Made by a program: the position numbers and the translations under genes. A DNA stretch of 29,272 nt from RBG-16-66-20 sp049651845 (GTDB taxonomy: Bacteria > Pseudomonadota > Gammaproteobacteria > Burkholderiales > SG8-39), in the NCBI GenBank assembly GCA_049651845.1, contig JBASCW010000064.1, positions 1 through 29,272 on the forward strand, read 5' to 3'. Positions 15,679 through 23,217 of this stretch are shown piece after piece. The stretch's first letter is position 1, and each line of letters opens with the position of its first letter. The notes under the pieces are model-generated. The model saw only the letters and a program-made list of their open reading frames with translations, was not told the origin of the DNA and ran no database searches.

Positions 15679-17400
15679 TCATGCGCGCCTCCAATCCAGC
15701 AGGCGGCGGTGGATTTCCTCGGGCCGGAAGGGCAAAGGGCCGGGCCGGCGCAGGCTGGCCACCTCGCCCGGCAACGCGTATTCGCCGCGCAGGTAGCGCA
15801 GGAACTGGCCGCTGTGGTTCTGCTCGACCACCAGCACGCGCTTGACGCCCGCGAGCGCGCGCTGCAGGCGCGCGGGCTGCGCGGGCGCGAGCAGCCGCAC
15901 CGACACCAGGCGCGCCGCCAGTCCGTCGGCGCGCGCGCGCGCGACGCCTTCGCGCGCCGGCCCCGTGCACGAGCCGAACGTGAGCACCGCGATCTCGGCG
16001 TTCTCGTCGGCGCCCTCCACGCTCGCCCACGCGTCGCCCGCGTCGAAGCGCGCGAGCTTGCGCGCGCGCTTGTCCATCTGCGCGAGATGGTCCGCGGCCT
16101 GAGACGAGGGAATGCCGCGCTCGTTGTGCTCCAGGCCGTCGGCGGTATAGACGAGGCCCCGCATGCCCGGCAGCGACATCGGCGACACGCCGGAATCCGT
16201 CACCGAGTAGCGCTTGTAGGGCTCTCCTTCTTTCGCTGTCACTCTTTCAGAGGCCGTTTCTTCAAGCACGGGAGCGTCGACAACCGCCCGCGCCTGGCCG
16301 AAGTACTGGTCGGAGAGCACGATGGCCGGCACCTGCAGCGACTCGGCCATCCGCACCGCCCATTCGGTCGCGCCCAGGCAGTCGGCGAGCGAGTTGGGCG
16401 CGACGACCACGTGCGGCGCGTCGCCGTGCAGCCCGTAGAGGGCGATGTTCAGGTCGGCCTGCTCGCTCTTGGTGGCGATGCCGGTGGACGGGCCGGTGCG
16501 CATGACGTCCACCACCACCACCGGGATCTCGGCCGTGACACCGAGCCCGAGCGCTTCGATCATCAGCGACAGGCCCGGGCCGGAGGTCGCGGTGAGCGAG
16601 GGCACGCCGCCGTAGGACGCGCCCAGCAGCATGTTCATCGACGCCAGCTCGTCTTCCGCCTGCACCAGCGTGCCGCCGAGGCTCGCCAGCTCGGGCGCCA
16701 GGTATTCGAGCAGCTCGGTCGCCGGCGTGATCGGGTAGGCCGCGACGAAACGCACGCCGCCGCGCAGCGCGCCCAGCCCCGCCGCCTCGTTGCCCGTGAT
16801 CAGCCAGCGCGCGCGCCGTGCCGGCGGCGGCTGCAGCGGGAACCCCTCGAGCGCCTGCGCCTGCGCGAGCCCCAGGCGCGCCGCCGCGAGCCCCGCCTCG
16901 CGGCGCTTGTCGCCGCCCTTCTTCATCGATTTGGCGATCGCCTGCTCCAGCGCCCCGGCCGGCAGGCGCATCAGGCCGGCGAGCATGCCAAGCGCCACCA
17001 TGTTGGGCCAGCCGCCCTCGACCTGCTTGGCGAGCGCCTGCAGCGGCACCGGCAGGTAGCGCGCGCCGCCCTTGAGGAAGGTTTCCGGCGGCTCTCCCTT
17101 GGCCGGGTCGCCGATCACCAGGCTCGCCGCGCCGAGCGGGATCTCGGCGGCGAAGCGCCCGACGTTCAGCCAGTCCACCGCCGCGAGCACCGCGAAGCAG
17201 TCGTCCTGCGCGTCGGTGGGGAAGGCGCTCACGCGCACCATGGCGGCGGCCTCGCCGCCGCGTATCTGCGGCCCGCTGGTGCGCGTCATCAGGCCGTAGT
17301 AGCCGGCCTGGGCGGCCGCTTCCAGCAACATATTGCCGGCGGTCATCACCCCCGCCCCGCCGCTGCCGGCGAGCGCCACCGAAACCGAGGCCCCGTTCAT
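15679..17400 (-). CDS. korA: 2-oxoacid:acceptor oxidoreductase, fused gamma-alpha subunit (KorA type)
   Basis: 573 residues from the ATG at 17400; a TTG at 17409 would add three. The N-terminal gamma domain (residues ~1-190) starts VALAGSGGAGVMTAGNMLLEAA and contains TSGPQIRGGEAAAMVR, the CoA-side gamma motif. The alpha domain follows: ITGNEAAGLGALRGGVRFVAAYPITPATELLEYL, then EDELASMNMLLGASYGG and TATSGPGLSLM, typical of the pyrimidine-binding half of the ThDP site. The C-terminal transketolase-like domain contains LTFGSCTGPAREGV and VLVVEQNHSGQFLRYL. This gamma-alpha fusion is usual for KorA of aerobes and facultative anaerobes. It is the first gene of the operon korA-korB-ferritin-SDR and is divergent from oah-bcr across a 128-bp gap. 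No KorC (NAD(P)-linked flavoprotein) is visible in the window. Confidence 0.92.
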   Translation of the reverse strand: MNGASVSVALAGSGGAGVMTAGNMLLEAAAQAGYYGLMTRTSGPQIRGGEAAAMVRVSAFPTDAQDDCFAVLAAVDWLNVGRFAAEIPLGAASLVIGDPAKGEPPETFLKGGARYLPVPLQALAKQVEGGWPNMVALGMLAGLMRLPAGALEQAIAKSMKKGGDKRREAGLAAARLGLAQAQALEGFPLQPPPARRARWLITGNEAAGLGALRGGVRFVAAYPITPATELLEYLAPELASLGGTLVQAEDELASMNMLLGASYGGVPSLTATSGPGLSLMIEALGLGVTAEIPVVVVDVMRTGPSTGIATKSEQADLNIALYGLHGDAPHVVVAPNSLADCLGATEWAVRMAESLQVPAIVLSDQYFGQARAVVDAPVLEETASERVTAKEGEPYKRYSVTDSGVSPMSLPGMRGLVYTADGLEHNERGIPSSQAADHLAQMDKRARKLARFDAGDAWASVEGADENAEIAVLTFGSCTGPAREGVARARADGLAARLVSVRLLAPAQPARLQRALAGVKRVLVVEQNHSGQFLRYLRGEYALPGEVASLRRPGPLPFRPEEIHRRLLDWRRA

Positions 17401-17434
17401 GCCCCGCAATGTGGCCGATCCGCGTGGACATTCC

Positions 17435-17448
17435 TTGAACTAGATCAA
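17435..17448 (+). promoter_or_regulatory. FNR/AcpR-type box controlling oah-bcr (and perhaps korA)
   Basis: TTGAACTAGATCAA matches the TTGAT-N4-ATCAA consensus at nine of ten defined positions. It lies between korA and oah. Its centre (17441.5) is exactly 41.5 bp upstream of the transcription start predicted from the -10 element at 17471-17476, the geometry of a class II FNR-activated promoter. In Azoarcus the FNR homologue AcpR activates the anaerobic benzoate operon; the same logic is inferred here. Confidence 0.78.
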
Positions 17449-17470
17449 ATCCGGGCGCATTCGCCGGGGG

Positions 17471-17483
17471 TATAAACCCCCTA
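17471..17483 (+). promoter_or_regulatory. Predicted -10 element and transcription start of the oah-bcr operon
   Basis: TATAAA at 17471-17476 matches five of six positions of the sigma-70 -10 box in a locally AT-rich stretch of a GC-rich genome. No good -35 hexamer is present, as expected where FNR overlaps the -35 region. Counting +1 seven bases after the hexamer puts the start near 17483, giving a leader of about 46 nt to the oah ATG. Confidence 0.6.
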
Positions 17484-17506
17484 ATTCGGTATTCGGATAC
17501 CTAATT
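17480..17506 (+). repeat. Short direct repeats in the oah leader (possible operator)
   Basis: CCTAATT occurs at 17480-17486 and again at 17500-17506, a 20-bp period. ATTCGG occurs at 17484-17489 and 17491-17496. The cluster overlaps the predicted transcription start, a suitable place for a repressor site of an aromatic-responsive regulator. No known operator consensus is recognised. Confidence 0.3.
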
Positions 17507-17528
17507 AACCCGGAAGGAGAGGTTCCCC

Positions 17529-18638
17529 ATGTCCGCGCCCGAGACCCACCTGCTCAAGAGCCACGACCTGCCGGAGCTGGCCACGCCGCTGGTCCGCTAC
17601 GAGAAGCGCCCCGCCCGCAGGCCCGACGGCCGCGAGGCGCCGGGCCTGTACAACGCCTGGATCTGGCTGGACAACCAGGCCCAGTACAACTCCTACACCA
17701 CCGAGATGGTCAAGGCCGTGATCCTGGCTTTCCGCGCTGCATCAAATGCGCGCGACGTCTCCAGCGTGGTGTTCACCGGCGCGGGCGACAAGGCCTTCTG
17801 CACCGGCGGCAACACCAAGGAGTACGCCGAGTACTACGCCGGCCGGCCCCAGGAGTACCGCCAGTACATGCGCCTGTTCAACGACATGGTCTCGGCGATC
17901 CTCGCCTGCGACAAGCCGGTGATCGCGCGCGTCAACGGCATGCGCATCGGCGGCGGGCAGGAGATCGGCATGGCCTGCGACTTCTCGGTGGCGCAGGACC
18001 TGGCGCGCTTCGGCCAGGCCGGCCCCAAACACGGCTCGGCGCCGATCGGCGGCGCGACCGACTTCCTGCCGGTGATCGTCGGCGCCGAGCGCGCCATGGC
18101 GGCCTGCGTGCTGTGCGAGCCGTTCTCGGCGCACGAGGCCTACCACATGGGCATGCTCACCGACATCGTGCCGGCGCTCAAGGTGGACGGCAAGTTCGTC
18201 GCCAACCCGCTGGTCGAAACGCAAAAGCTGTATGACGAGTTTGGCCGGATTGCCTTCGGCAAGCCCCTTTCCGGAAAAGCACTGGAATCCGGAAAGCAAA
18301 CGCTGAAGAAAGGCATCGTCGACCTGTCCATGCTGGACGCCAGGGTCGAGGAGCTGTGCGCCAAAATCCTGCTCACCTTCCCCGACTGCACCACCAAGAC
18401 GCTGGAAGAGCTGCGCAAGCCCAAGCTCGAGGCCTGGAACCGCAACAAGGAGGATGCGCGCGCCTGGCTGGCGCTCAACATGATGACCGAGGCGCGCGCC
18501 GGCTTCATCGCCTTCAACGAGGGGCCGAAGGACGACCGCGAGGTCGATTTCGTGCTGCTGCGCCAGAAGCTCGCCGCCGGCGACAGCTGGGTCGGCCCGC
18601 TGCACGACGCCATCCAGCCGCGCAAGCCCCGTGGCTGA
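17529..18638 (+). CDS. oah: 6-oxocyclohex-1-ene-1-carbonyl-CoA hydrolase (ring-opening)
   Basis: A 369-residue crotonase-superfamily protein, longer than ordinary enoyl-CoA hydratases, as expected for Oah. The N-terminal extension (to ~40) is followed by APGLYNAWIWLDNQAQYNSYTTEMVKAV, the oxyanion-hole segments FTGAGDKAFCTGGNTKEYAEYYAG and RVNGMRIGGGQEIGMACDF, then FGQAGPKHGSAPIGGATDFLP. The long C-terminal helical region contains KTLEELRKPKLEAWNRNKEDARAW. Known reaction: addition of two waters to 6-oxocyclohex-1-ene-1-carbonyl-CoA and C-C cleavage to 3-hydroxypimelyl-CoA. The ATG has a strong AAGGAG nine bases upstream (17514-17519). It is the first gene of the bcr operon, directly behind the FNR-type promoter; the last 8 bp overlap dch. 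A patch near 18215-18310 is AT-richer than its surroundings. Confidence 0.95.
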   Translation: MSAPETHLLKSHDLPELATPLVRYEKRPARRPDGREAPGLYNAWIWLDNQAQYNSYTTEMVKAVILAFRAASNARDVSSVVFTGAGDKAFCTGGNTKEYAEYYAGRPQEYRQYMRLFNDMVSAILACDKPVIARVNGMRIGGGQEIGMACDFSVAQDLARFGQAGPKHGSAPIGGATDFLPVIVGAERAMAACVLCEPFSAHEAYHMGMLTDIVPALKVDGKFVANPLVETQKLYDEFGRIAFGKPLSGKALESGKQTLKKGIVDLSMLDARVEELCAKILLTFPDCTTKTLEELRKPKLEAWNRNKEDARAWLALNMMTEARAGFIAFNEGPKDDREVDFVLLRQKLAAGDSWVGPLHDAIQPRKPRG

Positions 18639-19401
18639 AGCGCCGCTCAAGGCCTGGCTGGAGTGCGACGGCGCGCTGCTGCGCCTGCGCCTCGCGCGCC
18701 CGAAGGCGAACATCCTCGACGCCGGGATGATCTCGGCCTTGAGTGAAAGCTTTTCGAAATATCGAACCAACAACGGATTGCTCGCGGCGCTGCTGGACCA
18801 CGAGGGCCCGCATTTCTCGTTCGGCGCGAGCGTCGAGGAGCACCTGCCACAGCACTGCGAGAAGATGATCAGCGGATTCCACGCGCTGCTCGGCGCGATG
18901 CTGGAGTGGCCGAAGCCGATCCTGGTCGCCGCGCGCGGGCAATGCCTGGGTGGCGGCCTGGAGTTCGCCGCGGCGGCGCACCTGCTGTTCCTCGCCCCGG
19001 ATGCGAAGCTCGGCCAGCCGGAGATGAACCTGGGTGTGTTCGCCCCGGCCGCCTCGGTGCTGCTGCCGCTGCGCATCGGCCAGGCGCGCGCCGAGGACCT
19101 GCTCTACTCGGGCCGCTCGATCGACGCGCAGTGCGCCCTCGCCTGGGGACTGGCGAACGCGGTGGCCGACGATCCTGCCGCCGCCGCCCTGGACTATTTC
19201 CGCGAGCACCTCGCCAACAAGAGCGCCGCCTCCCTCGCGCTCGCCGTGCGCGCGGCGCGCGAGCCGTTCGCCGAGCTGGCGCGGGCACGCCTCGCGGACG
19301 TGGAAACCCTGTACCTCGAGCAACTGATGCGCACGCGCGACGCCAACGAGGGCCTGACCGCCTTCATGGAAAAGCGCGCGCCGCGCTGGGAGCACCGATG
19401 A
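18631..19401 (+). CDS. dch: Cyclohexa-1,5-dienecarbonyl-CoA hydratase
   Basis: A 256-residue crotonase-family protein from a GTG start that overlaps oah by 8 bp. Visible motifs are ARPKANILDAGMISALSESF, HEGPHFSFGASVEEHLP (first oxyanion-hole element), AARGQCLGGGLEFAAAAHLLF (second element), and FAPDAKLGQPEMNLGVFAP-like substrate-pocket residues (read as LAPDAKLGQPEMNLGVFAPAAS). Length and motifs fit Dch, which adds water to the dienoyl-CoA product of benzoyl-CoA reductase to give 6-hydroxycyclohex-1-ene-1-carbonyl-CoA. Its TGA overlaps the bcrC ATG (ATGA). In Thauera-type clusters Dch, Had and Oah genes occur together; Had is absent here. A short AT-rich patch lies at 18740-18780. Confidence 0.93.
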   Translation: MAEAPLKAWLECDGALLRLRLARPKANILDAGMISALSESFSKYRTNNGLLAALLDHEGPHFSFGASVEEHLPQHCEKMISGFHALLGAMLEWPKPILVAARGQCLGGGLEFAAAAHLLFLAPDAKLGQPEMNLGVFAPAASVLLPLRIGQARAEDLLYSGRSIDAQCALAWGLANAVADDPAAAALDYFREHLANKSAASLALAVRAAREPFAELARARLADVETLYLEQLMRTRDANEGLTAFMEKRAPRWEHR

Positions 19402-20564
19402 GCCTCAAAGAAACCCTCGCGCGCTGCGAACGGCTGTTCGAGGACCTGAGCTTCACCGCGGTCAAGCAATGGAAGGCGGCCGCGCCCGGGCGCAAGGCCA
19501 TCGGCTACATGCCGATCTACGTGCCGCGCGAGCTGATCCACGCCGCCGGCATGCTGCCGGTGGGCATCTTCGGCGGCGGCGACCAGCTCGAAGTCATCCA
19601 GGGCGACGCCTACTACCAGAGCTACATCTGCCGCATCCCGCGCAGCACGCTGGAGCTGGGCCTCACCGGCCGGCTGGACTGCCTGGACGGGATGCTGTTC
19701 CCCTCGATCTGCGACGTGATCCGCAACCTGTCGGGCATGTGGCAGATCCTGTTCAAGGACAAGTACGTGAAGTACTTCGACCTGCCGCAGAACTACGACG
19801 ATGCGACCGGCGGCGCCTTCTACATCCGCGAGATGGAGACCGTGCGCAAGGACCTGGCCGCGCTGTCGGGCAGCGAGATCACCGACGCCAAGCTGAACGC
19901 CTCGATCGGCGTGTACAACGAGAACCGCCGCGCGGTGCGCGAGCTCTACGCCTACCGCGCGCTGAAGCCCTGGCAGGCGCCGACCTCCGAGGTCTACCTG
20001 GTGCTGAGGGCGGGGTGCGTGCTACCGCCGGAAGAGCACACGGTCCTGATAAGAAATTACATTGACGAAACGGACAAACAAAAGCGCCCGCAGCGCGACA
20101 ACGCGCGCGTGATCCTCACCGGCTCGTTCTGCGAGCAGCCGCCGCTCGGGCTGATCAAGTCGATCGAGATGGCCGGCTGCTACGTGGTGGACGACGACTT
20201 CCAGCTGATCCAGAGCTGGCTGCTCGACGACGTGCCGGCGAACGGCAAGCCGCTCGAGGAGCTGTCGAAGGCCTTCCTGCACCGCTCGGCCTCGACCGCC
20301 TCGAAGTACGACGAGAAGAAGGCAGACAAGGGCCAGTTCATGCTGCGCCAGGTGAAGTCGCGCGGCGCCGAGGGCGTGGTCTTCGCCGCGCCCTCGTTCT
20401 GCGACCCGGCGCTGCTCGAGCGGCCGATGCTGCAGGAGATCCTCGCCCGCCACAAGATTCCCTACACCGCCTTCAAGTACGCGGAGAACACCGGCCAAAT
20501 GGCGCCGATCCGCGAGCAGGCCGGCACCTTCGCCGATTCGATCAAGCTCTGGAGCGCCGCATGA
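19398..20564 (+). CDS. bcrC: Benzoyl-CoA reductase subunit C
   Basis: 388 residues from the ATG at 19398, coupled to dch by ATGA; an open frame extending upstream is a shadow of dch. Signature segments are GYMPIYVPRELIHAAGMLPVG, YQSYICRIPRSTLELGLTG, LDGMLFPSICDVIRNLSGMW and LTGSFCEQPPLGLIKSIEMAGCYVVDDD, all typical of the HgdB/BcrC fold. With BcrB it forms the catalytic half of the class I ATP-dependent benzoyl-CoA reductase, holding a [4Fe-4S] cluster and the benzoyl-CoA site. Length equals that of the Thauera/Rhodopseudomonas subunit rather than the Bzd type. Around 20035-20095 the GC content falls to about 46 percent, with adjacent rare codons ATA and AGA at 20049-20054. Confidence 0.95.
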   Translation: MSLKETLARCERLFEDLSFTAVKQWKAAAPGRKAIGYMPIYVPRELIHAAGMLPVGIFGGGDQLEVIQGDAYYQSYICRIPRSTLELGLTGRLDCLDGMLFPSICDVIRNLSGMWQILFKDKYVKYFDLPQNYDDATGGAFYIREMETVRKDLAALSGSEITDAKLNASIGVYNENRRAVRELYAYRALKPWQAPTSEVYLVLRAGCVLPPEEHTVLIRNYIDETDKQKRPQRDNARVILTGSFCEQPPLGLIKSIEMAGCYVVDDDFQLIQSWLLDDVPANGKPLEELSKAFLHRSASTASKYDEKKADKGQFMLRQVKSRGAEGVVFAAPSFCDPALLERPMLQEILARHKIPYTAFKYAENTGQMAPIREQAGTFADSIKLWSAA

Positions 20565-21874
20565 CCGCCACTACCGCACCGATGCCCGCCAGCGTCAAGA
20601 AGCCGCACAACGTCCAGAAGGAGGACGCGATGTGGCTGCAGAAGGAGATGATCAACAAGAACTACCACGAGGTGGCGACCTCGCACGCGACGGGGCGCAA
20701 GGTGTCGGCGACCTTCGTGCCGGGCAACCTGAACGAGCTGCTGATGTGCTTCGACTTCGCGCGCCGGCTGCCGGAAACCGACGCGTTGCAGAACGGCATG
20801 CGCAAGAAGTCCGGCAAGATGATCATGGACGCCGAGCGCGACGGCCACTCCGAGGACGTCTGCACCTACGTGAAGGCCGACCTAGGCATGATGCTGCAGG
20901 GCGACCTGGGGCCCACCGGCGAGCCGATGCCGCGGCCCGACGTGCTGCTGCTGTCCTACACCGGCTGCTTCACCTTCATGAAATGGTTCGAGCTGGTGCG
21001 CCAGAAGTACGACTGCGAGACCGTGATGCTGCACGTGCCCTACCAGGGCGAAGGCAGGGTCTCGCCCGACATGCGCGACTACGTGGTCAAGCAGCTGCGC
21101 GAGAAGGTGATCCCGACGCTGGAGCGCGTCTCGGGCGTCAAGTTCGACATCGACCGGCTGCGCCAGTACATGCGTGAATCGGCCAAGGCCGAGGAGAACC
21201 TGGTGCGGGTGCTGCAGTCGGCGAAGAACCGGCCCTCGCCGATCGACGGCTATTTCGGCGCGGTCTACTACATCGGGCCGATGTTCACCGCATTCCGCGG
21301 CACCCCGGAGGCGACGCGCTACTACGACACGCTCTGGAGCGAGGTCGAGCAGCGCGTGCGCGACAAGAAGGGCCCGATCACGCCCGAGGGCGAGATGACC
21401 GAGGAGAAGTACCGCCTGGTGGTGGAAGGGCCGCCCAACTGGACCAGCTTCCGCGACTTCTGGAAGATGTTCTCCGACGAGGGCGCGGTGGTGGTGGCTT
21501 CCACCTACGCCAAGGTGGGCGGCGTGTACGACTTCGGCTTCCGCCACGACCCGGAGCATCCGCTCGAGTCGCTCGCCGAGTACTGCCTCGGCTGTTATAC
21601 CAACCTGAACTTCCCGCAGCGCATCGACATGATCTGCCGCTACATGGACGAGTACCAGGCCGACGGCCTGCTGATCAACTCGATCAAGAGCTGCAACAGC
21701 TTCTCGGCGGGCCAGCTGCTTATCCTGCGCGAAGTGGAGAAGCGCACGGGCAAGCCGGCCGCGTTCATCGAGTCGGACCTGGTCGACCCGCGCTACTTCT
21801 CGGCCGCCAACATCAAGAACCGGCTGGAGAGCTACTTCCAGATGATCAAGCAGAAAAGAGCGGCGGCGCACTGA
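20561..21874 (+). CDS. bcrB: Benzoyl-CoA reductase subunit B
   Basis: A 437-residue protein coupled to bcrC by ATGA. Visible motifs are WLQKEMINKNYHEVATSHATG, LLSYTGCFTFMKWFELVRQKY (Cys136), EYCLGCYTNLNFPQRIDMICR (Cys342, Cys345) and INSIKSCNSFSAGQLLILREVE (Cys378). These cysteines are candidates for cluster ligation in the catalytic BcrBC module. The IDGYFGAVYYIGPMFTAFRGT segment is also highly characteristic. Known role: with BcrC, accepts electrons from BcrAD and reduces the benzoyl-CoA ring to cyclohexa-1,5-diene-1-carbonyl-CoA. No unusual features beyond an unusually short 2-bp gap to bcrA. Confidence 0.95.
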   Translation: MTATTAPMPASVKKPHNVQKEDAMWLQKEMINKNYHEVATSHATGRKVSATFVPGNLNELLMCFDFARRLPETDALQNGMRKKSGKMIMDAERDGHSEDVCTYVKADLGMMLQGDLGPTGEPMPRPDVLLLSYTGCFTFMKWFELVRQKYDCETVMLHVPYQGEGRVSPDMRDYVVKQLREKVIPTLERVSGVKFDIDRLRQYMRESAKAEENLVRVLQSAKNRPSPIDGYFGAVYYIGPMFTAFRGTPEATRYYDTLWSEVEQRVRDKKGPITPEGEMTEEKYRLVVEGPPNWTSFRDFWKMFSDEGAVVVASTYAKVGGVYDFGFRHDPEHPLESLAEYCLGCYTNLNFPQRIDMICRYMDEYQADGLLINSIKSCNSFSAGQLLILREVEKRTGKPAAFIESDLVDPRYFSAANIKNRLESYFQMIKQKRAAAH

Positions 21875-21876
21875 CC

Positions 21877-23217
21877 ATGCGGACCTTCATCGGCATCGAC
21901 CTGGGCTCGACCACCACCAAGGCGGTGGTGATCGACGAGAACCGCAACGTGCTCGGGCGCGGCATCACCAACTCGCGCTCCAACTACGACACCGCGGCCA
22001 CCATCGCCAAGCAGGAGGCGCTCGTCAACGCGCGCTTCTACCTGTTCCGGCTCGCCCTGTCCCAGACCAAGGCCCTGAACGGCGGGCTCGAGGAGTTCCT
22101 CGCGCAGCTGGAGCGCGATTTCCGCCTCGAGCAGTTCCTCGAGCAGCTGGACGATCTCGAGGCGACCTGCCGGCGCAATGCCGAGGGCACTCGCTTCGGC
22201 GATGCGGCGCGCGCCGTCGCGCAGGCGCTCGAGCGGGTATTCGCGGAGCTGAGGAAGGAGTCGCCGCAGCTGTTCGCGCCGGGCGCCAAGCGCAAGAGCG
22301 ATTTCTTCCGCGACATCGCCGGCAGCCGCTACCTCGCGATCGGCGAGCAGGCCGCCAAGGACGCCGGCGTGCGCTACGACATGCTGCTCAACGTGTTCGA
22401 CCGCTCGATCATCGAGGTCGAGAACCGCATCTACGGCGACTCCATCCGGCCCCACCTGCTGGCCGCTCTCGATCGAAGCTTCTCGTCCTTGCAGACCGGC
22501 GCAGATACGCGCGACAAGGTGCGCGCCCCGATCCAGGCCGTGCTCGACACGGCGCTGGAGGAGACCTACGTGGTCGGCACCGGCTACGGCCGCGCGCGCC
22601 TGCCGTTCAGCAAGGAGCACATCCGCTCCGAGATCCTGTGCCACGGCCTGGGGGCGCACGTGATGTTCCCGAAGACCGCCACCGTGCTCGACATCGGCGG
22701 CCAGGACACCAAGGCGATCCAGGTGGACCCGCAGGGCATCGTCGAGAGCTTCCAGATGAACGACCGCTGCGCGGCGGGCTGCGGGCGCTATCTCGGCTAC
22801 ATCGCCGACGAGATGAACATGGGCCTGCACGAGCTCGGGCCGCTGGCGATGAAATCGACCAAGACCGTGCGTATCAATTCGACCTGCACGGTGTTCGCCG
22901 GCGCCGAGCTGCGCGACCGCCTGTCGCTGGGCGAGAAGCGCGAGGACATCATGGCCGGCCTGCACCGTGCCATCATCCTGCGCGCGATGTCGATCCTGGC
23001 GCGCTCGGGCGGCATCCGCGACCAGTTCACCTTCACCGGCGGCGTCGCCAAGAACGAGGCCGCGGTCAAGGCGCTGATCGCGCTGGTCCACGAGAACTAC
23101 GGCGAGGTCACGCTCAACATCAACCCGGACTCGATCTACACCGGCGCGCTCGGCGGCGCGACCTTCGCCTGGCGCGCGGTGCTCGAGGAAGGCAAGACCG
23201 CGGAGGCGCGCACATGA
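21877..23217 (+). CDS. bcrA: Benzoyl-CoA reductase ATPase subunit A
   Basis: A 446-residue ASKHA-type ATPase of the BcrAD/HgdC family. Phosphate-1 motif GIDLGSTTTKAVVID near residue 5; phosphate-2 motif VLDIGGQDTKAI near 269; adenosine motif FTGGVAKNEAAVKAL near 386. Cys298 (NDRCAAGCGRYL) and Cys337 (NSTCTVFAGAEL) are the ligands that, with the equivalent pair in BcrD, hold the bridging [4Fe-4S] cluster. An extra helical, charged region between residues ~60 and 150 distinguishes subunit A from D. It couples ATP hydrolysis to low-potential electron transfer into BcrBC. Two bp separate it from bcrB; its stop overlaps the bcrD start (ATGA). Confidence 0.95.
   Translation: MRTFIGIDLGSTTTKAVVIDENRNVLGRGITNSRSNYDTAATIAKQEALVNARFYLFRLALSQTKALNGGLEEFLAQLERDFRLEQFLEQLDDLEATCRRNAEGTRFGDAARAVAQALERVFAELRKESPQLFAPGAKRKSDFFRDIAGSRYLAIGEQAAKDAGVRYDMLLNVFDRSIIEVENRIYGDSIRPHLLAALDRSFSSLQTGADTRDKVRAPIQAVLDTALEETYVVGTGYGRARLPFSKEHIRSEILCHGLGAHVMFPKTATVLDIGGQDTKAIQVDPQGIVESFQMNDRCAAGCGRYLGYIADEMNMGLHELGPLAMKSTKTVRINSTCTVFAGAELRDRLSLGEKREDIMAGLHRAIILRAMSILARSGGIRDQFTFTGGVAKNEAAVKALIALVHENYGEVTLNINPDSIYTGALGGATFAWRAVLEEGKTAEART

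Noticed and set aside
15709..17475. 588-residue plus-strand frame opposite korA
   Set aside because: Arg/His-rich shadow of the conserved KorA coding sequence.
21832..23091. 419-residue minus-strand frame opposite bcrA
   Set aside because: Shadow of bcrA, which has all ATPase and cluster motifs.
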